Under the pieces are notes generated by a model. The model had not been told where the DNA came from and searched no databases. It saw only the letters and a list, made by a program, of their open reading frames with translations. Below, piece by piece: positions 22,501 through 30,152 of a DNA stretch of 64,000 nucleotides. Numbering within the stretch: the first letter of the stretch is position 1; each line of letters starts with the position of its first letter. This stretch comes from Nocardioides sp. (lineage in GTDB: Bacteria; Actinomycetota; Actinomycetes; Propionibacteriales; Nocardioidaceae), in assembly GCF_030149505.1 (NCBI RefSeq), contig NZ_JASBRN010000077.1, forward strand, positions 44,510 through 108,509, given 5' to 3'. The translations under genes were made by a program, and so were the position numbers.

Positions 22501-23605
22501 CCGCGGCCTCACCTTCGGCCTGCACGTCGTCGCCGGTGCCGCGCGGTGGTCGGACTTCCGCGCCGCCATGCGCGACGTCTTCGGCACCCGGCTCGAGCTG
22601 CGGCTCGGCGACCACATCGACTCCGAGATCGACCGGAAGATGGCCGCACTCGTCCCGACCGGCCGCCCCGGCCGTGGTCTGGTGCAGGCCAAGCTGCACT
22701 TCCTCGGCGCGCTGCCCCGCATCGACGGCCGCCCCGACGCCGAGTCGCTCGGTGAGGGCGTGGAGGGGCTCATCGACCGGGTCACGCGCGCCTGGCGCGG
22801 CCCGGCCGGCCCCAAGCTGCGGCTGCTCCCGGACCGCATCGACCTCGCCGACGTACGCCGTCTCGCGCGGGTGCCCGAGCAGGTCGACGACTCCGCGCCG
22901 CGCCCCGGTGGGCGGCTGCTGCTCGGCGTCAACGAGAAGGACCTGGCCCCCGTCGGCCTGGACCCCGACGCCGAGCCGCACCTGCTGGTCCTCGGCGACG
23001 GGCAGTCGGGCAAGAGCGGCCTGCTGCGCACCTACGCCCAGGAGGTGATGCGCACCCGCAGCCCGCAGGAGGCGCAGATCATCCTGGTCGACTACCGCCG
23101 CTCGCTGCTGGGCGAGGTGCCCGAGGAGTACCTCCTCAACTACCTCACCTCCGCGCAGCAGGCGACGCCCGCCCTCAAGGACGTCGCGGCCTACCTCGAG
23201 CAGCGCATCCCCGGCCCCGACGTCACGCCCGACCAGCTCCGCAACCGCTCCTGGTGGCAGGGCGCGGAGGTGTTCCTGCTCGTCGACGACTACGACCTGG
23301 TCGCCACCCAGCAGAGCTCCCCGGTCGCCGTCCTCCAGCCGCTGCTGGCCCAGGCCCGCGACGTCGGCCTGCACGTCGTGGTGACCCGCCGCTCCGGCGG
23401 CGCCTCGCGCGCGCTCTACGAGCCGGTCATCCAGACGCTGCGCGACCTGGCGATGCCGGGCCTGCTCATGTCGGGCAGCCCCGACGAGGGTCCGCTCCTG
23501 GGCAACCTGCGCCCGACCCCCCTGCCCCCCGGCCGCGGCCGGCTCATCACCCGAGACCGGGGCATCGAGGTCGTGCAGACGGCCTGGAGCGAGCCGACGA
23601 TCTGA
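19580..23605 (+). CDS. eccC: Type VII secretion FtsK/SpoIIIE-type ATPase EccC (fused form)
   Basis: 1341 residues, the motor of ESX secretion. Two N-terminal membrane helices (about residues 36-58 and 68-88) anchor it. Three ATPase domains follow, with Walker A lysines at about 494 (GATGSGKSE), 850 (GGPRSGKST) and 1145 (GDGQSGKSG). Walker B-like strands are FIVVDEFSE, FLVVDGWS and FLLVDDYD; the acidic pair is intact in domain 1 (DE), while domain 2 has DG. Full length with no split into EccCa/EccCb. GTG start; divergent from the rest of the ESX genes. Confidence 0.95.
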   Translation: MTTTLRGQRPEAPEMPSGEIKLQAPPELDQSEGAAGVLMNAIPMLGSLGSIVLVASMGAGAGGGGGRSYIAAGMFLFATLGFIVVQIDRQRKQRAQSVTGSRTEYLRYLATVRSVARDAAAQQRQALTWQHPDPTSLPAFAEERSRVWERTSTDAEFLHVRYGVCHQELALRLVPPESAPIDQVDPAAASALHRLLVVHRNQPDLPASVDLRAFDRIEVCGPEEPARSLARALLCSATAFQSPEHLVVAVLAGERQLAHWDWVKWLPHSHSPQESDAVGPRRMVSTSLDELADLLPPDLADRPRFGADERPATPHVLLVLDGATLPPGNHVVPPDGLHGVTVLDLPARWDELEDASRLRLALLAEEPSDGLVPLEAVRVREPAIRAKGDQCDLATAEAFARRLTALHTVSAGAVDAAPSSEITGPTDFMEVLGLGDVHVLDPDAAWRTRPARDRLRVPIGVGDGGGLVHLDIKESAQQGMGPHGLVIGATGSGKSEFLRTLVLGLAMTHSPEQLNMVLVDFKGGATFAGMSEMPHVSAVITNLSQELTLVDRMQDALSGEMVRRQELLREAGNFASIRDYEKARAAGEDLEPMPSLFIVVDEFSEMLSAKPEFIDLFVAIGRLGRSLGLHLLLASQRLEEGRLRGLESHLSYRVGLRTFSAQESRAVLGVPDAYELPAVPGLGYLKPDPTTMQRFKAAYVSGPPSGRSRVRRDEGGHVQGILPFTISAVQTLEPEPEVEQAPTPSPAAEVGNQPSLLDIAVRRMQGHGPAAHQVWLPPLDVPDTLDGLFGDLVEDRELGLVSPSWRELGGLTVPLGTVDRPREQRRDTLSVDLSGAAGHVAVVGGPRSGKSTLLRTILTSASLVTTPAESQFFVLDFGGGAFAPMTTFPHVAGVGTRSEPDVVRRIVAEVTGIVDRREAYFRAQGIDSIETYRARRRQGRADDGYGDVFLVVDGWSTLRADFDDLELEIQQLAGRGLTFGLHVVAGAARWSDFRAAMRDVFGTRLELRLGDHIDSEIDRKMAALVPTGRPGRGLVQAKLHFLGALPRIDGRPDAESLGEGVEGLIDRVTRAWRGPAGPKLRLLPDRIDLADVRRLARVPEQVDDSAPRPGGRLLLGVNEKDLAPVGLDPDAEPHLLVLGDGQSGKSGLLRTYAQEVMRTRSPQEAQIILVDYRRSLLGEVPEEYLLNYLTSAQQATPALKDVAAYLEQRIPGPDVTPDQLRNRSWWQGAEVFLLVDDYDLVATQQSSPVAVLQPLLAQARDVGLHVVVTRRSGGASRALYEPVIQTLRDLAMPGLLMSGSPDEGPLLGNLRPTPLPPGRGRLITRDRGIEVVQTAWSEPTI

Positions 23606-23666
23606 GGCCGCCGCCCACGACGATGCCGCCTCCGCGGGCGGGCGCGGCGGCCGGGCCGGGCGGCGC

Positions 23667-23772
23667 GGTCGGTCGGAGGCGCCCCCGGAGGAGCGTGGTC
23701 GGGTCTACCAGGCCGTTCGTGAGGAACGAGCGAACGGCCTGGTAGCGACGAAGGGGGCGCCTCCGGCCGGCC
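23667..23772. repeat. Structured intergenic repeat, copy B
   Basis: The outer arms (23667-23686 and 23753-23772) pair at 18 of 20 positions, with the rest as possible G-U pairs. Conserved boxes GGAGGAGCGTGGTCGGGTCT and CTGGTAGCGACGAA match copy A. The inner stem is a perfect 15 bp (23705-23719 with 23731-23745) around loop TGAGGAACGAG. Stem sequence differs from copy A but pairing is kept. It lies between the convergent eccC and the NTF2-like gene, so it may also end transcription. Confidence 0.87.
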
Positions 23773-23794
23773 GTGTCGACCGGCCCCACCACCC

Positions 23795-24289
23795 TCAGAC
23801 GTGCGTGTGCTCGCCCGGGCCCTTGATCGCGAAGCCGGGGAGGTCGGCGAGGTTGTAGGTCGCCTCGTAGGTGCGGCGGTAACCCGTGTGGGCGACCCGC
23901 CAGCCGTCGGGGGTGCGCTGGTAGCGGTCCTCGTAGAAGGCGGCGCCCTCGAGCATGAAGCCGAACGCGGCGACGATCACCTTGTCCTGGAGGTACCACC
24001 GGGCGGTCGCGGTGTCGCCGTCGACGTGGATCTCGGGGTGGTGCACCTGGTGGAGGGTCACCAGACCCTCGCCGAGGTTGGTGCGCATGTAGTCCACCAG
24101 CGCGGCCCGGTCGGCGAAGACCAGTCCGTTGTAGTCGGCGGTGGCCTCGGGCAGGAAGCAGGCCTCGAAGTCGTCCCAGGCCTTGGTGTCCAGGGTGCGC
24201 AGGTATCGGTACTTCAGCTGCTTGACGTCCTCGTGGTCGCGCCAGTCGCCGGCGGTCGGGGTAGTAGAACCTGTTCCAGTTTCGCTCAC
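23795..24289 (-). CDS. SnoaL/NTF2-like protein under a KstR-type operator
   Basis: 164 residues of the cone-shaped NTF2-like fold, with typical features ACFLPEATADYNGLVFADR, HQVHHPEIHVDGDTATARW and DRYQRTPDGWRVAHTGY. Members range from ketosteroid isomerase-like enzymes to ring hydroxylase subunits and binding proteins, so the reaction is not known. The steroid-type operator inside its first codons suggests a role in steroid breakdown. Start GTG 24289; TACTGT (24301-24296 on the minus strand) ends 6 bases before it, suggesting a leaderless message. The frame stays open further upstream. Confidence 0.8.
   Translation of the reverse strand: MSETGTGSTTPTAGDWRDHEDVKQLKYRYLRTLDTKAWDDFEACFLPEATADYNGLVFADRAALVDYMRTNLGEGLVTLHQVHHPEIHVDGDTATARWYLQDKVIVAAFGFMLEGAAFYEDRYQRTPDGWRVAHTGYRRTYEATYNLADLPGFAIKGPGEHTHV
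24265..24278. promoter_or_regulatory. KstR-type operator
   Basis: TAGAACCTGTTCCA fits the mycobacterial KstR motif TNNAACNNGTTNNA exactly. It lies 11 bases inside the 5' end of the NTF2-like gene, just after the predicted leaderless transcription start, where a repressor would block elongation or initiation. Confidence 0.7.
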
Positions 24290-24409
24290 GGCGGCACAGT
24301 AACCCAGGTCACAGCCCGCGGAACACGGATGTAACCGGCCGTCAACCGTCCGGCGATCTTGGCGGCGCAGGGTGAGGGCTCCAGTCCTCCCCACCCACAG
24401 GAGTCCCCG

Positions 24410-24595
24410 ATGGCCGACAGCACGCACGTCACCGCCGCCCTCGCCGGCATGTCCGACAAGACCGCCGAGCAGCGAGCCGCGCTCCGGCTCAAGCACGCGC
24501 AGAAGCTCACCGCCCTCATGGAGGCCCGCGACGACCTGCGCGGCGTCCACGCCCTCGCCGACTTCGTCGACGACTCGGTGCGCTGGAGCGCGTGA
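24410..24595 (+). CDS. Small helical protein, unknown
   Basis: 61 residues, mostly helical and charged (TAEQRAALRLKHAQKL, MEARDDLRGVHALADF). AGGAG lies at a normal distance before the ATG, which supports real translation. No signal peptide, no cysteine, no motif that I recognise. Divergent from the NTF2-like gene. Confidence 0.55.
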   Translation: MADSTHVTAALAGMSDKTAEQRAALRLKHAQKLTALMEARDDLRGVHALADFVDDSVRWSA

Positions 24596-24684
24596 GCGCC
24601 CGGCCCACGACGTACGGCGGCGGCGCCCCTGCCCGGTGAAGACGGTCCGCAGGCGCGCCGCCGGTCCCGTCTAGAGTTGCGGTC

Positions 24685-24999
24685 GTGATCTTCAAGCGCG
24701 TGGGCGAGGGGCGGCCCTACCCCGAGCACGGGCTCTCGTCCCGTGACTGGGCCGCCCTGCCGCCGCGCCAGGTCCGGCTCGACGAGCTGGTGACCACGAA
24801 GGACACCCTCTTCCTGGGTGCGCTGCTCGACGAGGACTCCACGTTCTACGGCGACCTCTTCGCCCACGTGGTGGCCTGGCACGGCGAGCTCTACCTCGAG
24901 GACGGTCTGCACCGGGCCCTGCGCGCAGCCCTGCAGCAGCGGCCCGTGGTGCATGCGCGGGTGTTCGACCACGCCGCGGTGGGCACGGTAGGGGCATGA
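24685..24999 (+). CDS. Conserved actinobacterial protein, unknown function
   Basis: 104 residues. The ending LFAHVVAWHGELYLEDGLHRALRAALQQRPVVHARV and the start with RPYPEHG and ARQVRLDELVTTK-like residues belong to a family I remember as common in actinobacteria, sometimes labelled VapB-like antitoxin. No toxin gene is next to it, so I do not use that label. GTG start with TAGAGT ending 7 bases before it (24672-24677), suggesting a leaderless message. Overlaps the next gene by 4 bases (ATGA). Confidence 0.7.
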   Translation: MIFKRVGEGRPYPEHGLSSRDWAALPPRQVRLDELVTTKDTLFLGALLDEDSTFYGDLFAHVVAWHGELYLEDGLHRALRAALQQRPVVHARVFDHAAVGTVGA

Positions 25000-25520
25000 C
25001 CGAGCGCCCGGGCTCCGCCCTGACCGCCCCGCTGCGCTCGGCGCTGACCCTGGCCGTGCTGGGCGTCCTGCTCCTGCTGATGCTGGTGTGGGGCTGGTCC
25101 TCGGCGACCGCCCCGCTCCCCGGCTCCGAGGAGGACCAGGGAGCCTGCGAGCCGTTCACCGTGGTGGCCGGTGAGCGCCTGGACAGCTCGCAGGTGGAGG
25201 TCTCGATCCTCAACGCCGGCAACCGCGAGGGCCTCGCGGGCGAGGTGATGGACGGCTTCGTGGAGCGGGGTTTCCGCCAGGGCAGCAGCGGCAACGCACC
25301 CACCGGCACCGAGGTCGCGAAGGTCCAGATCTGGGCTGCCGACCGCCGCGACCCCGCGGTCGAGCTGGTCCGCAGCGCCCTGCCGCAGCCTGCGCCCGTG
25401 GTCGACACCGAGATCAACGCGCCGGGGGTCGTGGTCGTGGTCGGCAACGACTTCGGCGAGCTGCGCGAGGGCCGGACCTCGATCACCGCGCGCCAGGACG
25501 GGTCCGCCTGCGCTCCGTGA
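24996..25520 (+). CDS. Membrane-anchored LytR_C-domain protein
   Basis: 174 residues. One N-terminal membrane helix (about 15-38, ALTLAVLGVLLLLMLVWGW) and an extracytoplasmic LytR_C domain with VSILNAGNREGLAGEVMDGFVERGF and VVVVGNDFGEL. LytR_C domains occur at the end of LytR-CpsA-Psr proteins and as stand-alone envelope proteins such as mycobacterial Cei. Cys50 and Cys172 could form a disulfide. Coupled by overlap to the upstream gene. Confidence 0.82.
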   Translation: MTERPGSALTAPLRSALTLAVLGVLLLLMLVWGWSSATAPLPGSEEDQGACEPFTVVAGERLDSSQVEVSILNAGNREGLAGEVMDGFVERGFRQGSSGNAPTGTEVAKVQIWAADRRDPAVELVRSALPQPAPVVDTEINAPGVVVVVGNDFGELREGRTSITARQDGSACAP

Positions 25521-25544
25521 GCCGGCCCCGGCGACGCGAGCGCC

Positions 25545-27062
25545 TCAGCGGCCGCGCGACTCCCTCGTCTCGGGACCCAGCCACTGGGCCAACCGCCCAC
25601 CGCGACTGACCTCCCGCAGGCGGCGCTCGGTCTGCTCGCGCTGCTTGCGCGGGGTGACGACCAGCAGGTCGTCGCCGGCGCGGAGCGCGGTGCGACGCTC
25701 GGGCACGAGGGTCTGGTCGCCGCGGATCACCAACGACACCGAGGCACCGTGCGGCAGCCGCAGCTCCCCCACCTCGACCCCGTGCAGCCGCGAGCGGGGA
25801 CTGATCGTGACCTGGAGGAGGTCGGCCGCGACCCGCTCCAGCGGCGCCGCCTCGACGTCGAGGTCACGGGGCTCGGACCTCGAGGCGACCCGCAGCACCC
25901 GCGCCGCCCAGGGCAGGGTCGGGCCAGTCAGGAGGGTGTCGACCACGATGACGACGAAGACCAGGTCGAAGAGCCGCCCCGCCCCGGCCACGCCCTCCGA
26001 GAGCGGGATGGTCGCGAGCACCACGGGCACGGCACCGCGCAGGCCCGCCCAGGACACGAACGCGAGCTCGTTCCACGGCATCGGCCGCACGAGCGCACTG
26101 AGCCCCACGGACGCCGGCCGGGCCACGACGGTCAGCACCAGCACGACCGCGAGCGCGAGCCCGACGGTCTCGAGCGTGATGCGACCCGGGGAGAGCAGCA
26201 GCCCGAGCATGACGAAGAGCCCGATCTGGGCCAGCCACGCGACGCCCTCGGCGAAGGAGCGGGTGGCGGCCCGGTGCGGCAGGTCGGCGCTGCCGAGCAC
26301 CAGCCCGGCGACGTACACCGCGGCGAAGCCGGAGCCGTGCAGCGCGGTCGCGGTGCCATACCCGAGGAAGGTGAGGGAGACGACGGCGAGCGGGTAGAGG
26401 CCGGCCGTCGGTAGGGCGGCGCGACGCATGACCCAGGCGCCGCCGAAACCGGCGACCAGCCCGCACGCCACGCCGAGCGCCAGCTCGCCCGCGATGATGG
26501 CGCCGACGACGACCGGCGGGTGCTCGCCGACCGCGCCGGAGGCGATGAGCGTGACGAGCACGACGGTGGGGGCGTCGTTGAGGCCGGACTCGGCCTCCAG
26601 GGCACCGCGGACCCTGCCGGGCAGCGGGACCACGCGCAGGACGGAGAAGACCGCGGCCGCGTCGGTGGGCGCGAGCACCGCCGCCAGCAGGACGGCGAGC
26701 TCCCACGGCAGGCCGAGCACGAGGTGGCCGAAGCCGGCGACCACGACCGTCGAGACCGCGACGCCGACGGTGGCGAGCGAGACGCCGAGCGCCATCGAGG
26801 GGCGCAGCTCGCGCCAGTTCGAGGTCAGGCCGCCCTCGGCGAGGATCACCGCCAGGGCAGCGAACCCCAGGGCGTGGGCGAGCTCGGCGTCCTCGAAGCC
26901 GATGCCGAAGCCGGACTCCCCGAGCGCGGCACCCATGAGCAGGTAGACCAGCAGCGACGGCAGGCCCGCGCGCGAGGAGAGCCGCACGGCGAGGATCGCC
27001 AGCAACGTGACGACCGATCCCACCAACACGAACTCGTCGAGCGCCTGCACGTCGAAGGTCAT
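25545..27062 (-). CDS. CPA1-type cation/proton antiporter with TrkA_C domain
   Basis: 505 residues. About twelve membrane helices fill residues 10-395; the acidic ion-path region reads APTDAAAVFSVLR and later ESGLNDAPTVVLV, as in NhaP2/CvrA potassium-proton antiporters. The last 110 residues form a cytosolic TrkA_C-like regulatory domain (LHGVEVGELRLPHGASVSLVIRGDQTLVP, cited in parts: ELRLPHGASVSLVI). Substrate K+ versus Na+ cannot be told from sequence. ATG 27062 follows GGGGAG; a start 12 codons upstream has no such support. Confidence 0.88.
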   Translation of the reverse strand: MTFDVQALDEFVLVGSVVTLLAILAVRLSSRAGLPSLLVYLLMGAALGESGFGIGFEDAELAHALGFAALAVILAEGGLTSNWRELRPSMALGVSLATVGVAVSTVVVAGFGHLVLGLPWELAVLLAAVLAPTDAAAVFSVLRVVPLPGRVRGALEAESGLNDAPTVVLVTLIASGAVGEHPPVVVGAIIAGELALGVACGLVAGFGGAWVMRRAALPTAGLYPLAVVSLTFLGYGTATALHGSGFAAVYVAGLVLGSADLPHRAATRSFAEGVAWLAQIGLFVMLGLLLSPGRITLETVGLALAVVLVLTVVARPASVGLSALVRPMPWNELAFVSWAGLRGAVPVVLATIPLSEGVAGAGRLFDLVFVVIVVDTLLTGPTLPWAARVLRVASRSEPRDLDVEAAPLERVAADLLQVTISPRSRLHGVEVGELRLPHGASVSLVIRGDQTLVPERRTALRAGDDLLVVTPRKQREQTERRLREVSRGGRLAQWLGPETRESRGR

Positions 27063-27153
27063 CGCTCCCCTGTCCCCGCGGGGTCCGGCCTGGAGCATGA
27101 GCCTATCGTCGGCACGCAGCTGGACAACTGTCCGACCGCAGGTTCCAGAAAAC

Positions 27154-27167
27154 TGGAACTTGTTCTA
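27154..27167. promoter_or_regulatory. KstR-type operator overlapping a -10 box
   Basis: TGGAACTTGTTCTA fits TNNAACNNGTTNNA. Its last two bases are the start of TAGATT (27166-27171), a -10-like box ending 6 bases before the ATG at 27178. Repressor binding would cover the promoter of the flavoprotein gene. Confidence 0.75.
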
Positions 27168-27177
27168 GATTTGTGTC

Positions 27178-28680
27178 ATGAGCGAGACCCCCGGCACCAC
27201 CGTCCCCGACGTCCTGCCCGCCTCGGTCCTCGACGGGGCGGAGACGTACGACGTGGTCGTGGTCGGGTTCGGCATCGCCGGCGGCTGCGCGGCCCTCGAG
27301 GCGGCCCGCGCCGGCGCCCGGGTGCTGCTGCTGGAGAAGGCCGCCGTGCACGGCGGCACCTCCGCGATGTCGGGCGGCCACTTCTACCTCGGCGGGGGTA
27401 CGCCGGTGCAGCAGGCCACGGGGCACGAGGACACCCCCGAGGAGATGTACAAGTACCTCGTCGCGGCCTCCAAGGAGCCGGAGCACGACAAGATCCGCGC
27501 CTACTGCGACGGCTCGGTCGAGCACTTCGGCTGGCTCGAGGCGCTCGGCTTCGAGTTCGAGCGCTCCTACTACCCCGAGAAGGCCGTCATCCAGCCCGGC
27601 ACCCAGGGCCTGATGTTCACCGGCAACGAGAAGGTCTGGCCCTACAAGGAGCAGGCCGTCCCCGCCCCGCGCGGGCACAAGGTGCCGGTGCCCGGCGACA
27701 CCGAGGGCACCCGAATCGTGATGGACCTGCTCAAGGAGCGGCTGGCCGAGGCCGGCGCCGAGGTCCGCTACGAGACGGGCGTGACCAACCTGGTCGTCGA
27801 CGACTCCGCGGAGGGCGGAGGCGCGGTCGTCGGGGTCGCGTGGCGCTCCTTCGAGCGCACGGGCACGGTCCGGACCGGCGCGGTCGTCATGGCCGCCGGT
27901 GGCTTCGTGATGAACGCCGACATGGTCGCCGAGCACACCCCCGCGCTCGGCTCCAAGCTCTTCACCCTCGGCTCGACGTACGACGACGGGCTGGGCATCC
28001 GGCTGGGCCGCTCGGTCGGCGCGGAGCTCAAGCACATGGACGAGCCGTTCATCACCGCGCCGATGTACCCCCCGTCGATCCTGCTCACCGGCATCCTGGT
28101 CAACAACCGCGGCGAGCGGTTCGTGGCCGAGGACTCCTACCACTCCCGCACCTCCCAGCACGTGATGGAGCAGCCCGACTCCGAGGCCTACCTCATCGTC
28201 GACAGCGAGCACGGCGAGCTGGCCAGCTACTCCATGCTGGTCCCGATCATCGACGCCTACGACACCATCGAGGAGCTCGAGACCGCGCTCTCGCTGCCGG
28301 CCGGCTCCGTCGCGGCGACCCTGGACCGCTACAACGAGCACGCCGCCCGCGGCGAGGACCCCGACTTCCACAAGTCGCCCGAGTGGCTGGCCCCGCAGGA
28401 CACCGGCCCCTGGGCCGCCTTCGACCTGCGGCTGGGCAAGGCGTTGTACGCCGGGTTCACCCTCGGCGGCATCCGCGTCGACGTCGACGGCCGCGCCCAG
28501 CGCCCCGACGGCTCGGTCGTCCCCGGCCTGTACGCCGCCGGCGCCTGCGCCTCCAACCTGGCCCAGGACGGCAAGGGCTACTGCTCCGGCACCCAGCTGG
28601 GCGAGGGCTCGTTCTTCGGGCGGCGGGCGGGGCGGCACGCGGCGGCCGTGGCCGCGGGGGCCGTCGGCGCCAGCGCCTGA
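27178..28680 (+). CDS. FAD-dependent oxidoreductase, KstD/fumarate reductase superfamily
   Basis: 500 residues of the FAD_binding_2 fold. The dinucleotide motif VVVGFGIAGGCAALEAARAG is near the start, followed by GGTSAMSGGHFYLGGG; the FAD-closing segment GLYAAGACASNL is near the end. Relatives include 3-ketosteroid delta1- and delta4-dehydrogenases and fumarate reductases. The KstR-type operator 10 bases before the ATG points to steroid metabolism; the exact substrate is unknown. The message appears leaderless. The family also contains poorly described short-chain members of this length. Confidence 0.85.
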   Translation: MSETPGTTVPDVLPASVLDGAETYDVVVVGFGIAGGCAALEAARAGARVLLLEKAAVHGGTSAMSGGHFYLGGGTPVQQATGHEDTPEEMYKYLVAASKEPEHDKIRAYCDGSVEHFGWLEALGFEFERSYYPEKAVIQPGTQGLMFTGNEKVWPYKEQAVPAPRGHKVPVPGDTEGTRIVMDLLKERLAEAGAEVRYETGVTNLVVDDSAEGGGAVVGVAWRSFERTGTVRTGAVVMAAGGFVMNADMVAEHTPALGSKLFTLGSTYDDGLGIRLGRSVGAELKHMDEPFITAPMYPPSILLTGILVNNRGERFVAEDSYHSRTSQHVMEQPDSEAYLIVDSEHGELASYSMLVPIIDAYDTIEELETALSLPAGSVAATLDRYNEHAARGEDPDFHKSPEWLAPQDTGPWAAFDLRLGKALYAGFTLGGIRVDVDGRAQRPDGSVVPGLYAAGACASNLAQDGKGYCSGTQLGEGSFFGRRAGRHAAAVAAGAVGASA

Positions 28681-28697
28681 GCCCGGGGCTCCACCGA

Positions 28698-28789
28698 TGG
28701 TCGAGGTGCGAGCGCAGCGAGCCACGAGACCCCGTACGCCGGTCGCCGGGTCTCGTGGTGCGGCGCTGGCGCGCCTCGCACCTCGACCA
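28698..28789. repeat. Long imperfect hairpin, full copy of dispersed repeat
   Basis: TGGTCGAGGTGCGAG (28698-28712) pairs with CTCGCACCTCGACCA (28775-28789). An inner GCCACGAGACCC (28721-28732) pairs with GGGTCTCGTGG (28748-28758). The element lies between two plus-strand genes and may end transcription of the flavoprotein gene. The left half recurs at 2847-2888. Confidence 0.8.
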
Positions 28790-28820
28790 CCGACGGGTGC
28801 TCCCACCTAGGCTCGCCCCC

Positions 28821-30023
28821 ATGACCGCCACGCCGCAGGACCCGAGCAGCCGCTGGAGGGTGGCGAGCCGCGCGAACGTGCCGCCCTTCCACGTGATGGA
28901 CCTGCTGGAGGCCGCGACCCGGCGCCAGCGCAGCCACGGCGACCTGGTCAACATGGTCGCCGGGCAGCCGAGCACGGGGGCACCGGCGCCGGTGGCCGAG
29001 GAGGCGGTGCGGCTGCTGCGCAGCGGCGACCCGCTCGGCTACACCCCCAGCGTCGGGATCCTGGAGCTGCGCGAGGCGATCGCGGCCCACCACCGGCGTA
29101 CGCACGGGATCGAGGTGGATCCCGACGACGTCGTCACCACGACCGGGTCCAGCGGCGGGTTCCTGCTGGCCTTCCTCGCCGCCTTCGAGCCGGGGGACAA
29201 GGTGGCGATGGCCCGCCCGGGCTACCCCTGCTACCGCAACGTGCTCACCGCCCTGGGGTGCGAGGTCGTGGAGATCGAGACCGGTCCCGAGACGCGCTTC
29301 CAGCCGACCGTCGAGCAGGTCGCGGCGATCCCGGACCTCACGGGCCTCGTGGTGGCCAGCCCCGCCAACCCCACCGGCACGATGCTTCTGCCGGAGGAGC
29401 TGGCCGCGCTCGCGCGCTGGTGCGAGGAGCACGGGGTGCAGCTGATCTCGGACGAGATCTACCACGGTATCGAGTACGCGCCGCTCGACGGCGAGCCGCG
29501 GCTGGCCCGCTCGGCCTGGGAGACCAGCCGCGAGGCGATCGTCTTCGCCAGCTTCAGCAAGTACTTCTCCATGACCGGCTGGCGGATCGGCTGGATGCTC
29601 GTGCCACCGCGGCTGCGCCGGGCTGTCGACGTGCTCACCGGCAACTTCACGATCTGCCCACCGGTCCTCGCCCAGCGCGCGTGCCTGGCCGCCTTCACCG
29701 ACGAGTCATACAGCGAGCTCGACGGGCATGTCGCGCGGTACGCCGGCAACCGGCGGCTCCTGCTGGACGGGCTGTCCTCGCTGGGGATCACGCGGCTCGC
29801 GCCGGCGGACGGTGCGTTCTACGCCTACGCCGACGTCGGCCACCTCACCGACGACTCGATGGCCCTCGCCCACGACCTGCTGGCCCGCACGGGCGTCGCC
29901 GTCGCACCGGGCGTCGACTTCGACACCGTCGACGGCGGCCGGTCGATCCGGTTCAGCTTCGCCGGTCCGACCTCGGACGTCGAGGTCGGGCTGGAGCGGC
30001 TGGCGGCGTACCTGCGGGGCTGA
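28821..30023 (+). CDS. Class I/II pyridoxal-phosphate aminotransferase
   Basis: 400 residues, fold type I. The PLP-binding lysine is Lys247 in SFSKYFSMTGWRIGW; the cofactor-contact motifs NPTGT (ASPANPTGTML) and DEIYHGIEY are present, and an Arg for the substrate carboxylate lies near the end (GGRSIRFSFA). Amino-acid specificity cannot be read from the sequence. TAGGCT at 28808-28813 ends 7 bases before the ATG, so the message is probably leaderless. Confidence 0.9.
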   Translation: MTATPQDPSSRWRVASRANVPPFHVMDLLEAATRRQRSHGDLVNMVAGQPSTGAPAPVAEEAVRLLRSGDPLGYTPSVGILELREAIAAHHRRTHGIEVDPDDVVTTTGSSGGFLLAFLAAFEPGDKVAMARPGYPCYRNVLTALGCEVVEIETGPETRFQPTVEQVAAIPDLTGLVVASPANPTGTMLLPEELAALARWCEEHGVQLISDEIYHGIEYAPLDGEPRLARSAWETSREAIVFASFSKYFSMTGWRIGWMLVPPRLRRAVDVLTGNFTICPPVLAQRACLAAFTDESYSELDGHVARYAGNRRLLLDGLSSLGITRLAPADGAFYAYADVGHLTDDSMALAHDLLARTGVAVAPGVDFDTVDGGRSIRFSFAGPTSDVEVGLERLAAYLRG

Positions 30024-30103
30024 CCCCACCGCCGACCGCACCCTCGGCACGGCGCTACCGCTTCCCGCACCGCCCGACCGCGGGAGGATCCCGGGGAGCG
30101 ACT

Positions 30104-30152
30104 GATCTGGAGGTCCTGCACCGAAGCAGGTGCCGTGCAGGACCTCCAGATC
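30104..30152 (+). terminator. Strong hairpin after the aminotransferase gene
   Basis: A perfect 18-bp inverted repeat (30104-30121 with 30135-30152, GATCTGGAGG at its base) closes a 13-base loop. There is no T-run, as is usual in this genome. The rest of the gene-free stretch 30024-30313 shows only GC-rich short inverted repeats. Confidence 0.75.

Noticed and set aside
24685..24999. VapB antitoxin
   Set aside because: No PIN-domain toxin gene nearby, and the downstream partner is an envelope protein.
27142..27159. Inverted repeat GTTCCAG/CTGGAAC upstream of the flavoprotein gene as a second operator
   Set aside because: It overlaps the KstR-type site and shares its right arm; it does not fit TNNAACNNGTTNNA, so I keep only the better site.
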